Assembly (NCBI GenBank): GCA_965226475.1 | Contig: CBDDDJ010000001.1 | Location: 85,305-149,304, forward strand | Direction: 5' to 3' | Origin: JASLMY01 sp965226475 | GTDB taxonomy: Bacteria; Pseudomonadota; Alphaproteobacteria; GCA-2731375 | DNA: 64,000 bases | Shown: one piece after another, positions 1 to 9,291 of the stretch | Position numbering within the stretch: position 1 is the first letter of the stretch | Layout of the letters: every line of letters starts with the position of its first letter | The notes under the pieces: generated by a model | The model's input: only the letters and a program-made list of their open reading frames with translations | Databases searched by the model: none | Told to the model about the DNA's origin: nothing | Position numbers and translations under genes: made by a program

Positions 1-92
1 AGATCAGGTTGTTCTCGACCTCGTCGTGGACCCGGGGGGGGCCGGCCTCGGTCGTCCGCTCCATGTCGACCGAGGCGGGAAGCGGCTCGTAG
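1..92 (-). pseudogene. 3' part (start of it) of interrupted CoxL-type Mo hydroxylase large subunit
   Basis: Read on the minus strand from base 92 toward the window edge, the frame gives YEPLPASV, then further in RVHDEVENNLI. These are the residues expected directly after ELVEVD at the end of the fragment at 1552-1949. The two pieces join in frame once the IS30-family element and one copy of its 3-bp target repeat are removed. The gene runs off the left edge, so most of the molybdopterin-binding domains are outside the window. It belongs to the aerobic CO dehydrogenase/xanthine dehydrogenase large-subunit family; the substrate is unknown. Confidence 0.8.
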
Positions 93-1551
93 GGCGGGTT
101 CAACCGGTCGTCGCAACACGTTCAGTTTGACTGGCCTGCAAGCACTGGTCCAGAGCTTCGGCGGGAGTTCTCCATCCGAGGGTCTTGCGGGGCCGTGTAT
201 TGAGCGCGTCAGCAACAACTGCGAGTACGTCCGGACTGTGTGCGCTCAGATCGGTTCCTTTCGGGAAGTACTGTCGAAGCAGTCCATTGGTTTTCGCGTT
301 CGTTCCGCGTTGCCAAGGGCTGTGCGGTTCGCAGAAGTAGACGGGAAGGCCGGTTGCGATCCGCAGATCCGCATGCCTGGCCATCTCTGCTCCCTGGTCC
401 CAGGTCAGCGAGCGGCGAAGCTGCGCTGGCAATGTCGTGATCGTCCGGGCGATGGCATCGCGAACCGCTTCAGCCCCATGACCGGCAAGCGCAGGCCCGT
501 TCTTTACGCGCGGGACGGTGCGGTGGCCTTCCATTCGGGGAAGATGCAGCAGCATTGTGAACCGCGTGGTGCGTTCCACCAGAGTGCCGATCGCCGATCT
601 GCCCAAGCCGATGATCAGGTCACCTTCCCAGTGTCCGGGTACGGCCCGATCAGCTGCTTCCGCCGATCGTTCACTGATCATGATCTCAGGCGTGACGAAG
701 GATTTGCCCCGCCGGCGGCTACGTGCCCGAGGCACGCGCAGTGCCCTTCCCGTGCGAAGGCAGGCAGTCAGCTCACGACGGAGTGCGCCGCGGCCCTGTA
801 CGTAGAGCGCCTGATAGATCGCCGCATGGCTTGATCCTCGGGCCCGTCCCCAGGATAGTCGATCCGAAGACGGTGCGCGATCTGCTCAGGACTCCAGGCC
901 CTGGCCCATCGCCTGTGCTGCCGCGGCCCATGCCGACGACCGTTCCAGACGACGCGTGGCCCCTCGATCACCGTTCCATCCGGTGCCGAGATCCGACCCG
1001 CAAGCCGATCCTGCACATAGCGCCGCAGCGCCTCATTCGTTGCCAGCTTGGCTGGCTTCGGCCTTTTGGCGGATCGATCAGCATGCCACTGCGCCGTCGT
1101 TGCTCGGTAGTCCAGGCCACCGCTTCGGGTCGCCGCGTTGCGCCGCACCTCGCGGGAGATCGTCGACGGTGCTCGCTCCAGCCGGCAAGCAATATGACGT
1201 ATGCCTCTTCCCTGGGCGCGCAGAAGAGCAATCTCCTCACGTTCCTCGAAAGACAGGTAACGTCCTGACAGCGGCTTGGCCGATTGCGATAAATGTGATG
1301 GTGGCATGCCGCCCGACCTCCGGAACCACCTCGAGCCTACCGGAGGGGATACACCGGCATCTCGGGCCGCGTCCTCGCTCGAACGCCCCGTCGCAATCGC
1401 TGCCCAGAACCGAACAAGCTCCTCACGCCGTGCCGAGTCCGGTCGACCTGGCGAATGCAACTTGCTCCGTCCAGACCGATCCGACCGCCGTCTGCGTACC
1501 GTCATAGTAACCTCCTATGCCAGAGTGTTGCGACGACCGATTGAACTCGCC
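93..1551 (-). mobile_element. IS30-family insertion sequence, complete ends, inserted in coxL-like gene
   Basis: The element is 1,459 bp. Its 27-bp terminal inverted repeats lie at 93-119 and 1525-1551, match at 25 of 27 positions, and both begin GGCG.GTTCAA from the outside. The flanking trinucleotide TAG occurs at 90-92 and 1552-1554 as a 3-bp target duplication, which fits the 2-3 bp usual for IS30. Removing the element plus one TAG copy restores an open CoxL reading frame. The transposase is on the minus strand and is broken (see the separate entry), so the element could move only with help from another copy. Confidence 0.9.
100..1505 (-). pseudogene. IS30-family transposase, frameshifted
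   Basis: The N-terminal part (1505 down to 768) has the IS30 helix-turn-helix region, with SFEEREEIALLRAQGRGI and APSTISREVRRN. The C-terminal part (735 down to about 100) has the integrase core, with HWEGDLIIG and LTWDQGAEMA carrying the first two catalytic aspartates. The parts are in different frames. Near 836-840 the bases ATGCG run straight into GCGATCTATC, where the family has roughly M-R-I-S-H-E-A-I-Y. This implies a deletion of about 13 bp. In addition, the family's third catalytic acid, in RG(S/T)NENTNG, reads NAKTNG here, so the glutamate is gone. Not expected to be functional. Confidence 0.88.
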
Positions 1552-1949
1552 TAGTCGACCTCGACCAGTTCGATGGCGTCCTGGGCGATATAGGGGCTTT
1601 CGGCGACGACGACGGCCACCGCCTCGCCGACGAAGCGGACCTTGTCGCGCGCCACCACGTCGCGGCCGTGGCGCCGGTAGCCGGCGATCTCCACCTCGGC
1701 GACGATCGGCGTCACATGGGCCGCAATATCCTCGCCGGTGAGCACCGCGTGGACACCGGGAAGGGCAGCCGCCCCGTTCGTGTCGATGGCAGTGATCCGG
1801 GCGTGGGCGTGCGGGCTCAAGACGAAGCCCAGGTGCAGCGTGCCGTCTGGTTCCGGCACGTCGTCGATGAAGCGGCCCTCGCCGCGCAGCAGATGCGCAT
1901 CCTCGCGCCGGAGCACGGCGCGGCCGACGAAATCGCGGGCCTCGCTCAT
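1552..1949 (-). pseudogene. 5' part of interrupted CoxL-type Mo hydroxylase large subunit
   Basis: This is the N-terminal part of an aerobic CO dehydrogenase/xanthine dehydrogenase large subunit. It begins MSEARDFVGRAVLRREDA and includes the family's GRFIDD and KVRFVGEAVAVVVAES stretches. The ATG at 1949 overlaps the TGA of the upstream small subunit (ATGA). After ELVEVD the reading frame meets a TAG made by the target duplication of the IS30 element, giving a protein of about 132 residues. The large subunit carries the molybdenum cofactor, so the enzyme should be inactive unless another copy exists. Confidence 0.88.
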
Positions 1950-2434
1950 GATCCCGCCTCCGCGCGCAGGGCCCGGGCCGCGTCGCGCACGGCGACGACG
2001 ATGTTGGCGTAGCCGGTACAGCGGCATATGTTGTTAGTCAGCGCCCGGCGGATCGCCGCGTCGTCGGGGTCGGGTTCGGCGGCGAGAAACTCCTGGATCG
2101 TGATCAGCAGGCCCGGCGTGCAGTAGCCGCACTGCAGCGCGTGGTTGCGGTGGAAGGCTTTCTGGATGGGATTGAGCGCCGCGCCGTCCGACAGGCCCTC
2201 GACCGTGATGATCTCGGCCCCGTCCACCGCGACGGCGAAATGCAGGCAGCTCCTGGCGCTCCGCCCGTCCAGCATGACGGTGCAGGCGCCGCAGACCCCG
2301 TGCTCGCAGCCGATGTGCGTGCCCTTGAGACCAAACTCGTGGCGCAGCACGTCGGCCAGAAGCATGCGGGGTTCCACTTCGGCGTGGAGCTCGCGGCCGT
2401 TGACGGTAAGGGTGATGTCCAACTTGGCGCGCAT
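1946..2434 (-). CDS. CoxS/xanthine dehydrogenase-type [2Fe-2S] small subunit
   Basis: This 162-residue electron-transfer subunit belongs to a molybdenum hydroxylase. It has the plant-type ferredoxin cluster motif CEHGVCGAC with a later Cys (RSCLH) in the N-terminal half. The second [2Fe-2S] domain has CGYCTPG and CRCTGY in the C-terminal half. This is the usual length and domain order. It lies between the FAD subunit (3 bp upstream) and the disrupted large subunit (4-bp stop/start overlap), so the order M-S-L is that of classical cox operons. The substrate of this hydroxylase cannot be read from the sequence. Neighbouring genes suggest hydroxylation of a heterocycle (inference). Confidence 0.93.
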   Translation of the reverse strand: MRAKLDITLTVNGRELHAEVEPRMLLADVLRHEFGLKGTHIGCEHGVCGACTVMLDGRSARSCLHFAVAVDGAEIITVEGLSDGAALNPIQKAFHRNHALQCGYCTPGLLITIQEFLAAEPDPDDAAIRRALTNNICRCTGYANIVVAVRDAARALRAEAGS

Positions 2435-2437
2435 CGC

Positions 2438-3319
2438 CTATGCCTCGCCCGTGGTCATGAGCTGGCCGAGGCCGCGCTCCAGCAGGACGCCCAGCACATG
2501 GCGGCGGTGATCGGCGTCGGCATGCACGTCGCCCGGCGGGTCGACCTCGGCCCGCGCGACCGCCTCGGCGATGGCGTCGTCGTCGAGGGGGCGCTCCAGC
2601 AGCGCCGCCTCCGCCGTCGCGATCCGCCGGGCCGTTTCTCCGGCGCCGATCATGGCTATCCGCGCCAGCACGGTGCGGCCCGCCTCGTCGCGTCGCAAGC
2701 GAAGCGCCACGCCCGCCACCGCGAAGCCGTGCGCCCGATTGCCGACCTCCAGGAAGACTTGGGCCTCGCCCGGCCGCGCGCGTTCGAAGGCGACCGCCTC
2801 CAGCATCTCGTCGTGGTCGATCGCCGTCTCCAGCGCGCCCAGGAAGAACCGGTCGGCGGGAACGGCGCGCCGGCCGCGGGGGCCGACGATCCGCATCTCG
2901 GCATCCAGCGCCAGGGCCACCGCCGGTGGCTCGGCGAGCGGATCGCCGTGCGCCAGGCTGCCGCAGACCGTGCCGCGATTTCGGTTGGACTGGCCGCCGA
3001 CCAGCGGCAGGGCGTCGGCCAGCAGGGGGCATTCGTGGCGGATCTTGCCCGCTTCTTCCGCCTGGGCCTGGCGGACCCGGGCGCCGAGGACCAGATAGTC
3101 GTCCTCCAGCCGGATATAGTCGAGTGCGTCGATCCGGTTGATGCTGATCAGCAACTCGGGCCGGACCATGCGCAGGTTCATCAGCGGAACCAAGCTCTGC
3201 CCGCCGGCCAGGATGCGGGCATCGTCGCCGTGATGCGCCAACGCGATCAGCACCCCCGCCATATCCTCGGGCGCCGTGAAATCGAAGGGGCGGGTTTCAC
3301 GGGCTCGTCCTCCGGCCAT
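2438..3319 (-). CDS. CoxM-type FAD-binding subunit of Mo hydroxylase
   Basis: This 293-residue protein has the FAD-binding PCMH-like fold of xanthine dehydrogenase/CO dehydrogenase medium subunits. Recognisable signatures are AGGQSLVPLMNLR for the first FAD loop and TVCGSLAHGDPLAEPP for the second. It passes electrons between the iron-sulfur subunit and the terminal acceptor. The chosen ATG at 3319 overlaps the end of the upstream gene by 23 bp. A start further in, before GVLIALAHHG, is less likely because it would remove the conserved FDFTAPED segment. Confidence 0.92.
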   Translation of the reverse strand: MAGGRARETRPFDFTAPEDMAGVLIALAHHGDDARILAGGQSLVPLMNLRMVRPELLISINRIDALDYIRLEDDYLVLGARVRQAQAEEAGKIRHECPLLADALPLVGGQSNRNRGTVCGSLAHGDPLAEPPAVALALDAEMRIVGPRGRRAVPADRFFLGALETAIDHDEMLEAVAFERARPGEAQVFLEVGNRAHGFAVAGVALRLRRDEAGRTVLARIAMIGAGETARRIATAEAALLERPLDDDAIAEAVARAEVDPPGDVHADADHRRHVLGVLLERGLGQLMTTGEA

Positions 3320-4346
3320 GAAGCGGCGTCAGTTCCGCTGCCAGCGCCGCCAGCTCCGGTGGGCCGACGATGACGCCATCCTCGACGATACGCTGGCCGT
3401 CGAGGTCGATGGTCTGCATGCGCAGGATGCCGTCGGGGTGGTTTTCGCCGCCGCCAGGCACCCACCAGGGAAGTCCCATGCCGATGGCGTCGTTTCCCAT
3501 CGCCCGCATGTCCTCGATGAAGGAGCCGCCGGTAGTCCTTGCCGCCGGGTGGATCGCGTGGGTGAAGTGGATGACGTAGCCGTATTCGCCGCCCGCCGCG
3601 CGGCGGAGCGCCCGGTCGGCGACGATCCGCTCGTTGCCGCCGCCCCGGATTGCCCGGATCTTGCCGTCGACCTCCAAGGTCATCGGCTCGCCGAGCGCGG
3701 TGTAGTATTCGTGGAAGACGGACTCGATACAAATGCGGCCTTTGACGCTTTCGACTTCCGGGAACATGGTGCAGGCGCCTGGTACCAGGTACATGCCCGG
3801 CCTGTCGGCGCGCCTGGGCTTCTCGAAGCCGCGCTTGCCGAGGGTAAACGAGACATCCGTCTCGCCACCGTCGGTGATCCGCACCGTCTTGCCGAGGGAG
3901 GCGTTCACCAGCGCGTCGAAAGCGCCGTGCACGGCGTAATAGCGGTCGAGGTCGACCCGGCCGAAGAGGCGGGTGAGGCCCGCCGCCGACATGTCGCCGC
4001 CCAGCAGATAACGCGTCCGCCCATTTTCCATTGCCCGATCGAAGAGTTCGGAACCGGCGAGATAGGGGAAGGTGAGATCGATCCAGACGTCGCTCGCCAG
4101 CACCGCCCCCTCGAGCGGCGCGGTGACATAGGGATCGGCGAGCCGGCCCTGGAAGGGGAGTTGCGGCAACGTCACCAGCATGGGCCGGGCCTGGGCTGAT
4201 TCGACCGCGGTCAGCACCGCATGCGCGACGTTGGCCGAGCCGGCCGTGTCGGCGGTGATCAGTACGTCTTCGCCGGCCCGAACCGCCATATAGTCGCCGA
4301 CCAGGACTTCGGCGGCGCGGGCGAGCGCCGACGCATCGGCGCTCAT
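3297..4346 (-). CDS. M29 / 2,5-dihydroxypyridine 5,6-dioxygenase (NicX)-like metalloenzyme
   Basis: This 349-residue protein belongs to the M29 aminopeptidase superfamily, which also contains the non-haem iron dioxygenase NicX. It has three histidines in VIHFTHAIHP (about residues 260-266) and an H-P-D triplet (H303, D305) in GENHPDGIL. That fits the His...His-x-Asp iron set known for NicX better than the aminopeptidase pattern, though this was judged by eye. ATG at 4346 overlaps the stop of the Rieske gene (ATGA), which indicates translational coupling. Together with the Mo hydroxylase it suggests ring hydroxylation followed by ring opening of a pyridine-like compound (inference). An M29 peptidase remains possible. 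Confidence 0.68.
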   Translation of the reverse strand: MSADASALARAAEVLVGDYMAVRAGEDVLITADTAGSANVAHAVLTAVESAQARPMLVTLPQLPFQGRLADPYVTAPLEGAVLASDVWIDLTFPYLAGSELFDRAMENGRTRYLLGGDMSAAGLTRLFGRVDLDRYYAVHGAFDALVNASLGKTVRITDGGETDVSFTLGKRGFEKPRRADRPGMYLVPGACTMFPEVESVKGRICIESVFHEYYTALGEPMTLEVDGKIRAIRGGGNERIVADRALRRAAGGEYGYVIHFTHAIHPAARTTGGSFIEDMRAMGNDAIGMGLPWWVPGGGENHPDGILRMQTIDLDGQRIVEDGVIVGPPELAALAAELTPLHGRRTSP

Positions 4347-5479
4347 TCCGCCGCCTCCAGCCCCATGCGTTCGAAATAGCCGGCGAGAAAGTTGTGCAGA
4401 GGCTTCTCCAAGGTGCTCATCCGCCCGGGGCGGTAGGCGGGCGAGGACATGGCGAGCTGCATGGACTCGATCATCATCCGGTCCTCTTCCAGCACCAGGA
4501 TCTGGTAATCGTGGTAAACCTTCAGGATCTCTTCGATGTCCGGCCGTTCGAACACCGCCTCGGGGAAGAGATGGTAGACCACGACCCGGGTGCGGCTCTC
4601 GCTTTCGGGCCAGGCGATCATCGGGCGGATACAGTCGATGCGGCCGAAAAAGGTCATGTTCGGCGCCAGATAGCCGGTGCAGGCGAAGCTCGGCGGTCGG
4701 TCCTCCAGCCACGGCATCTTGCCCAGCAGCGGCTCGCCCCCCGGCGTCGGCGGCGCCGCGTCATAGAAGATCGACAATCCGCCGCCGGCCTTGGCCCGCA
4801 CGTTCTCGTCCGTCCAGGAGAACTTGGCCCCGAAGCTGCCCGCGTGCAGCACACCCACATGGTAGAAGTCCATCAGGTTCTCGTGCACGAACTTCCAGTT
4901 GCACTCCAACTCCAGTTCCATCCGGTTGCCGAGACGGCACTTCTCGAAGCCGAGAAAGGCGAAATCGGTCTCGAAGTCGGCGACAGCCTCGGCCAGGGGG
5001 CGGGCGGCCAGATCGAAATTGACGAAGATGTTGCCGCGCCAGGCATCCAGCAGCAACGGCCGCATGCGGCAGTCCTTCAAGTCGAAGCCGTGGCTCTCCT
5101 TCATGTAGGCGGCGCCGGTCAGCTGGCCGTCCAGGCCATAGACCCAGCCATGGTAGGGGCATTTGAAGGACCGCGCGTTGCCCTTGCCCTGGGCTACCTC
5201 GACGCCCCGGTGGACGCACATGTTGTAATAGGCGTTGAGTTCGCCTTCCCGCGTGCGGGCCACGATGATCGGCTCGCCCACGATCCGCATCGTCAAATAG
5301 TCGCCGGGCTCGGCCAGCTCCTCCACCCGGCCGACGCAGAGCCAGTCGCGCATGAAATAGACCTCGGCCTCGCGGCGAAAGATCTCGGGCGAGGCGTAAA
5401 TCGCGCCGGGCGCATGCGCCGCCTCGGCGACGGGCGCGCGGGCGGCGTCGATTTCGCGGGCCAAGTCTGTGTTGAACAT
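4343..5479 (-). CDS. Rieske non-haem iron oxygenase, alpha-subunit type
   Basis: This 378-residue aromatic-ring-hydroxylating oxygenase component has Rieske ligands C88, H90, C107 and H110 in MCVHRG and KCPYHGW. The mononuclear-iron motif lies in HENLMDFYHVGVLH. The start at 5479 (MFNTDLAREI) is preferred over 5509 because GGGAGGA lies about 8 bases before it. No ferredoxin, reductase or beta subunit is adjacent, so electrons must come from elsewhere, as in many one-component-annotated Rieske monooxygenases and demethylases. It is translationally coupled to the NicX-like gene. Substrate unknown. Confidence 0.9.
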   Translation of the reverse strand: MFNTDLAREIDAARAPVAEAAHAPGAIYASPEIFRREAEVYFMRDWLCVGRVEELAEPGDYLTMRIVGEPIIVARTREGELNAYYNMCVHRGVEVAQGKGNARSFKCPYHGWVYGLDGQLTGAAYMKESHGFDLKDCRMRPLLLDAWRGNIFVNFDLAARPLAEAVADFETDFAFLGFEKCRLGNRMELELECNWKFVHENLMDFYHVGVLHAGSFGAKFSWTDENVRAKAGGGLSIFYDAAPPTPGGEPLLGKMPWLEDRPPSFACTGYLAPNMTFFGRIDCIRPMIAWPESESRTRVVVYHLFPEAVFERPDIEEILKVYHDYQILVLEEDRMMIESMQLAMSSPAYRPGRMSTLEKPLHNFLAGYFERMGLEAAE

Positions 5480-5525
5480 CACGGATTCCTCCCGTCGGAA
5501 GTGTGCCACGGCCTTCGCCGCGCCG

Positions 5526-7166
5526 TCACGTCTCGTCGGAATTGAGGCCGTGTTGGAGTCGTGCGCCCTCCGCCGTCAGGAAGCCTTCGGCGATGTCGCG
5601 GCGCAGCGCCTCGATCGCGCGATCGGCCGGATCGCCGACGCCGCCGCCGCCCGCCTCCAGGGTACGCATGGTGTCGCCTTGGGCGAGCACGTAGCGGCCC
5701 TTGGGATGCACCACTTCGTCGTTGACCTGGAGTTCGCGCCGCCCGCCAGGGCGGCCGCCGAGGTGGCCCTGGGGCGCGACCTCGGTTCGCCCGGCGAAGC
5801 AGGAGAGGGTCAGGGGGTTGCCGGTATCGTTGCGGATCAGCATGTCCTGGCCGGCGCCGCCCCGGTATTTGCCGGCGCCACCGCTATTTGGATACAGCCG
5901 CTTGTGCAGGTAGGTGACGCCGATCTCGCTTTCCCAGACCTCGACCGGCACGTTGATCATGTTGCCGGGCGCCGAGACCGTGGCCCAGCCGTCCATGCCG
6001 TGCAGCGCGCCGTAGCCGCCGGCCGAAAACAGGATGGAGGAGACGGTCTCGCCGTCGGGCCGGGTGCCGAAGTAGTTCACCTGGGTCATCATGCCGCTCT
6101 CGGCCGGCACGCGTTCGGGGATCACGTTGGCCAGTGCGCCGAAGACCAGCGGCGCCACGAAATGGCCGATCACGTGCCGCCCGCCGGTCGGGAACGGCGG
6201 CTGGGCATTCAGAATCGAGTTCTCCGGCGCCCTCAAGGTGATCGGGTTGCCGGCGCCTTCATTGTTGGGCACTTCGGGGATGGTGAGGGTCTTTACCGCA
6301 TAGTTGGTATAGGCCCGGGTATAGCAGAGCGGCACGTTGATGCCCCGGGACACCGCCGGCCCGGTGCCGGCATAGTCGAGGGTGATGTTGCCGTCCTCGA
6401 CCGTGATGACGACGGCGAGGGTGACGTTGCCGTCGATCGCCTCCGCCTCGATCTCGTTTTGGTAGACGCCGTCGGGGATCTCGCGGATCGCGGCGCGCAT
6501 CGCCCGTTCGGTCTGCCGGATGATGGCGCCCGAGAGTGGCGCCAGATCGTCGAGGCCGTATTCGTCCATGAATTCCAGCAGGGCCCGGCCGCCGACCTCG
6601 TTGCAGGTGACGTTGGCCATGATGTCGCCCGAAACCATGTCGCGCAGCCTGACGTTGGCCAGGATCATCTCTAACAGTTCCTCGTTCAACCGGCCGGCCT
6701 TGTAGAGCTTGTTGATCGGGATCTGGATGCCTTCCTGGTAGATGTCACTTGCCCCGGTGCCGAAGCCGAGGCCGCCGATATCCGGCAGGTGGGTCACGGA
6801 AATGGTGTAGCCGACGAGCGACGTGCCCCGGAACACCGGCCGCATGACGTTGACGTCGTAGAGATGCCCGGTGCCCATCCAGGGGTCGTTGGTGATCAGC
6901 ACGTCGCCGGGCTCGAGCGTCGCGGGCGGGAATCGCTTCAGCATGTGGCGGAGCGTCGGCGGCGCCGTGCCGGTGAAGGAAGGCTGGCTGAAGGTCCCCT
7001 GGCTCAGTGAATTGCCGTTTGCGTCGAACAGCACGCAGCTGAGGTCGCCCGCGTATTTCGTGTTGGTCGAGAAGGCGCTTCTGACCAGGGCGGAGACGAT
7101 CTCGTCGACGATCGAGATCAGCCGGTCCCACATGATGCCGAGTTCGACGGAATCGAATTCCCGCAT
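5526..7166 (-). CDS. Hydantoinase B/oxoprolinase family protein (HyuB)
   Basis: This 546-residue protein is the HyuB-type subunit of an ATP-dependent hydantoinase, oxoprolinase or acetone-carboxylase-like enzyme. Family segments include IVDEIVSALVRSAFSTN near the N-terminus, GDVLITNDPWMGTGHLYDV in the metal-binding region and GGAGKYRGGAGQDM toward the C-terminus. It starts 4 bp after the stop of the A subunit, so the two form an operon. The pair would hydrolyse a cyclic amide or hydantoin-like ring with ATP; the actual substrate is not visible. Confidence 0.93.
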   Translation of the reverse strand: MREFDSVELGIMWDRLISIVDEIVSALVRSAFSTNTKYAGDLSCVLFDANGNSLSQGTFSQPSFTGTAPPTLRHMLKRFPPATLEPGDVLITNDPWMGTGHLYDVNVMRPVFRGTSLVGYTISVTHLPDIGGLGFGTGASDIYQEGIQIPINKLYKAGRLNEELLEMILANVRLRDMVSGDIMANVTCNEVGGRALLEFMDEYGLDDLAPLSGAIIRQTERAMRAAIREIPDGVYQNEIEAEAIDGNVTLAVVITVEDGNITLDYAGTGPAVSRGINVPLCYTRAYTNYAVKTLTIPEVPNNEGAGNPITLRAPENSILNAQPPFPTGGRHVIGHFVAPLVFGALANVIPERVPAESGMMTQVNYFGTRPDGETVSSILFSAGGYGALHGMDGWATVSAPGNMINVPVEVWESEIGVTYLHKRLYPNSGGAGKYRGGAGQDMLIRNDTGNPLTLSCFAGRTEVAPQGHLGGRPGGRRELQVNDEVVHPKGRYVLAQGDTMRTLEAGGGGVGDPADRAIEALRRDIAEGFLTAEGARLQHGLNSDET

Positions 7167-7170
7167 GGCC

Positions 7171-9291
7171 CTACTCCTCGTCCCCGGCGATTTCGGCGAT
7201 TAGATTTCCCATGTCGTCGACGACCAACCGGTCGCCCGGGCCGATCAGGCAGGTGCTTTCCCGTTCCTCGACCAGGGCCGGTCCCGAAAGCGTCGCGCCG
7301 GTCTGTAAACTGTAGCGGTCGTAGACCGGGCAATCGAGATAACCGGTTTCGGGAAAATAGGTCCGCCGGACTCCCTTGCGCGCGGGCGTTCCCTGGCCGG
7401 TCCCGGCGACGACCAGGCGGTATCCCCGCTCGCCGATCGTGGGCGCGGTGCCACTGGCGGCGATCTTCCAGTTGACGATTTCGAGGCCGTGCCGCAATCC
7501 CCGCATGGCGAAGACGGCCTCGTAGGCGTCCTCGAACAATCGGGGTAGATCCGCCAACGTGGCCTCCGCCGCCTGGTCGACGGGCAAAACAACCTCGACC
7601 TCGTAGCCCTGGCCCCGGTAGCGCATGTCGAGGCGGCGATCGAGGCGCACCGCGTCGGCGGCGATGCCGGCCTCGTCGAGGAAGGCACTCGCTTCGCCGG
7701 CCAAGGCCGCAAACTTGGCGGCGAACGCCGGCCCGTCCAGGTCGTCGAGGGTGGTCTTGTCCGAACGAATGATCTCATAGCTGATCGGGCTCGCCAGCAG
7801 ACCGATTGCCGACATGACGCCGGCGCCGGCCGGATAGATCACCCGGTCGATCTTCAGTTTGCGGGCGATCCGCGCGGCATGGACGGGGCCGGAGCCGCCG
7901 AAGGCCACCATGGCGCACCGGCGATGGTCGACGCCGCGCTCGGCCGCGTGCACCCGAAAGGCCCGAACCACGTCTTCGTTCACGGTCTCGTGCACGCCCC
8001 AGCCGGCCCGCGCCTCCGCGAGGCCGAGCGGCGTGGCGAGCCTGGCGTCGATGGCCGCCTCCGCCGCTCCCGCGTCGAGGGACATTTCGCCGCCGAGAAA
8101 GAAGTCGGGATCGAGGTAGCCGAGGGTGAGGTTGGCGTCGGTCAGGGTTGCTTCCTCGCCGCCTCGGCCATAGCAGGCGGGGCCGGGTTCGGCCCCGGCG
8201 CTTTCCGGTCCGACGCGGATCAGCCCGCGCTGGTCGATGCCGGCGATGCCCCCGCCGCCGGAGCCGATCTCGATCATGTCGATCACCGGAATTTTCAGCG
8301 GCAGGCCGCTGCCCTTCTTGAAGCCGTGGATTCGGGCCACTTCCAGGCTGTCCTGGCGCATCGGCCGGTGCCCGAGGATCAGCGCCCCCTTGGTCGTGGT
8401 TCCGCCCATATCGAAGGAAAGCAGGTCGGCTTGGTCGAGCTGCCGGCCGAGAAAGGCACACATCAGCGCGCCGGCCGCCGGGCCCGATTCGATCAGGCGC
8501 ACCGGGAAGCGTCTGGCCGTGGCCGGCGAGGTCGCCCCGCCGCTCGACGTCATCAGGCGGAAGTCGCCCTGGAAACCCAGTTTGGCGAGGCCGGATTCCA
8601 GGCCGCCGAGATAACGATCGGCCAGCGGCTGGGTGTAGGCGTTCACGGTGGTCGTGGTAAAGCGTTCGAACTCCCACATGAAGGGGGAGACTTCGCTGGA
8701 CAGGCTCAAATAGAGGTCGGGAAAGCGCGCGGCGATCGCTTCCGCCACGGCCTTCTCATGGGTGGGATTGACGTAGGCGTGGAGGAAGCAGATCGCCAGG
8801 GTCTCGATCCCTTCGTCGCGAACCAGCTCCTCGGCCGCGGCGACGGCGCCCTCGATATCGAGTACCGCCTCGACCACGCCGGTATGCAGGATCCGTTCCC
8901 TGACTTCGCGTCGACGTGGGCGCGGCACGATCGGTTCGGGAAAGCGAAGCCTGAGGTCCCACATGTCGTAGCGTTGTTCCTTGCCGATGGTCAGCAAGTC
9001 GCGAAACCCCTCCGTCGTCAGCAGGCCGGTTGCGGCGCCCCGCCGCTCGATCACCGCGTTGGTGATGAGGGTGGTGCCGTGCACCAGGGTGGCGATGTCG
9101 GAGGGCGTCACCCCGTGCTCGCGCGCCAGGGACTCGATCCCGGCCAAGACGGCGATCGAGGGATCGGCCGGCGTGGTCAGCCGCTTGTGCACGCGGATGT
9201 CGCCGCTCGCCGCCTCCAGCAGGGCGAAATCGGTGAAGGTGCCGCCGATGTCGACGCCCAGGCGGTACATGGCCTCGTCGCTATCGAGCAT
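7171..9291 (-). CDS. Hydantoinase A/oxoprolinase family protein (HyuA)
   Basis: This 706-residue ATPase-fold subunit is the partner of the downstream HyuB. The phosphate-binding loop is near the N-terminus in YRLGVDIGGTFTDF, and a second nucleotide-site motif is SFDMGGTTTKGAL. The length is typical. ATG at 9291 overlaps the upstream oxidoreductase by 11 bp. ATG at 9270 (MYRLGVDIGG) matches family N-termini better, and neither has a strong ribosome-binding site, so the start is uncertain by seven codons. Confidence 0.93.
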   Translation of the reverse strand: MLDSDEAMYRLGVDIGGTFTDFALLEAASGDIRVHKRLTTPADPSIAVLAGIESLAREHGVTPSDIATLVHGTTLITNAVIERRGAATGLLTTEGFRDLLTIGKEQRYDMWDLRLRFPEPIVPRPRRREVRERILHTGVVEAVLDIEGAVAAAEELVRDEGIETLAICFLHAYVNPTHEKAVAEAIAARFPDLYLSLSSEVSPFMWEFERFTTTTVNAYTQPLADRYLGGLESGLAKLGFQGDFRLMTSSGGATSPATARRFPVRLIESGPAAGALMCAFLGRQLDQADLLSFDMGGTTTKGALILGHRPMRQDSLEVARIHGFKKGSGLPLKIPVIDMIEIGSGGGGIAGIDQRGLIRVGPESAGAEPGPACYGRGGEEATLTDANLTLGYLDPDFFLGGEMSLDAGAAEAAIDARLATPLGLAEARAGWGVHETVNEDVVRAFRVHAAERGVDHRRCAMVAFGGSGPVHAARIARKLKIDRVIYPAGAGVMSAIGLLASPISYEIIRSDKTTLDDLDGPAFAAKFAALAGEASAFLDEAGIAADAVRLDRRLDMRYRGQGYEVEVVLPVDQAAEATLADLPRLFEDAYEAVFAMRGLRHGLEIVNWKIAASGTAPTIGERGYRLVVAGTGQGTPARKGVRRTYFPETGYLDCPVYDRYSLQTGATLSGPALVEERESTCLIGPGDRLVVDDMGNLIAEIAGDEE

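Noticed and set aside
2034..3032. Long Arg/Pro-rich minus-strand frame overlapping coxM and coxS
   Set aside because: A GC-rich shadow frame: the coxM and coxS frames in the same DNA carry clear family motifs, this one only biased composition.
2141..3373. 410-codon plus-strand frame opposite coxM/coxS
   Set aside because: Antisense shadow of the real genes; no domain or ribosome-binding site.
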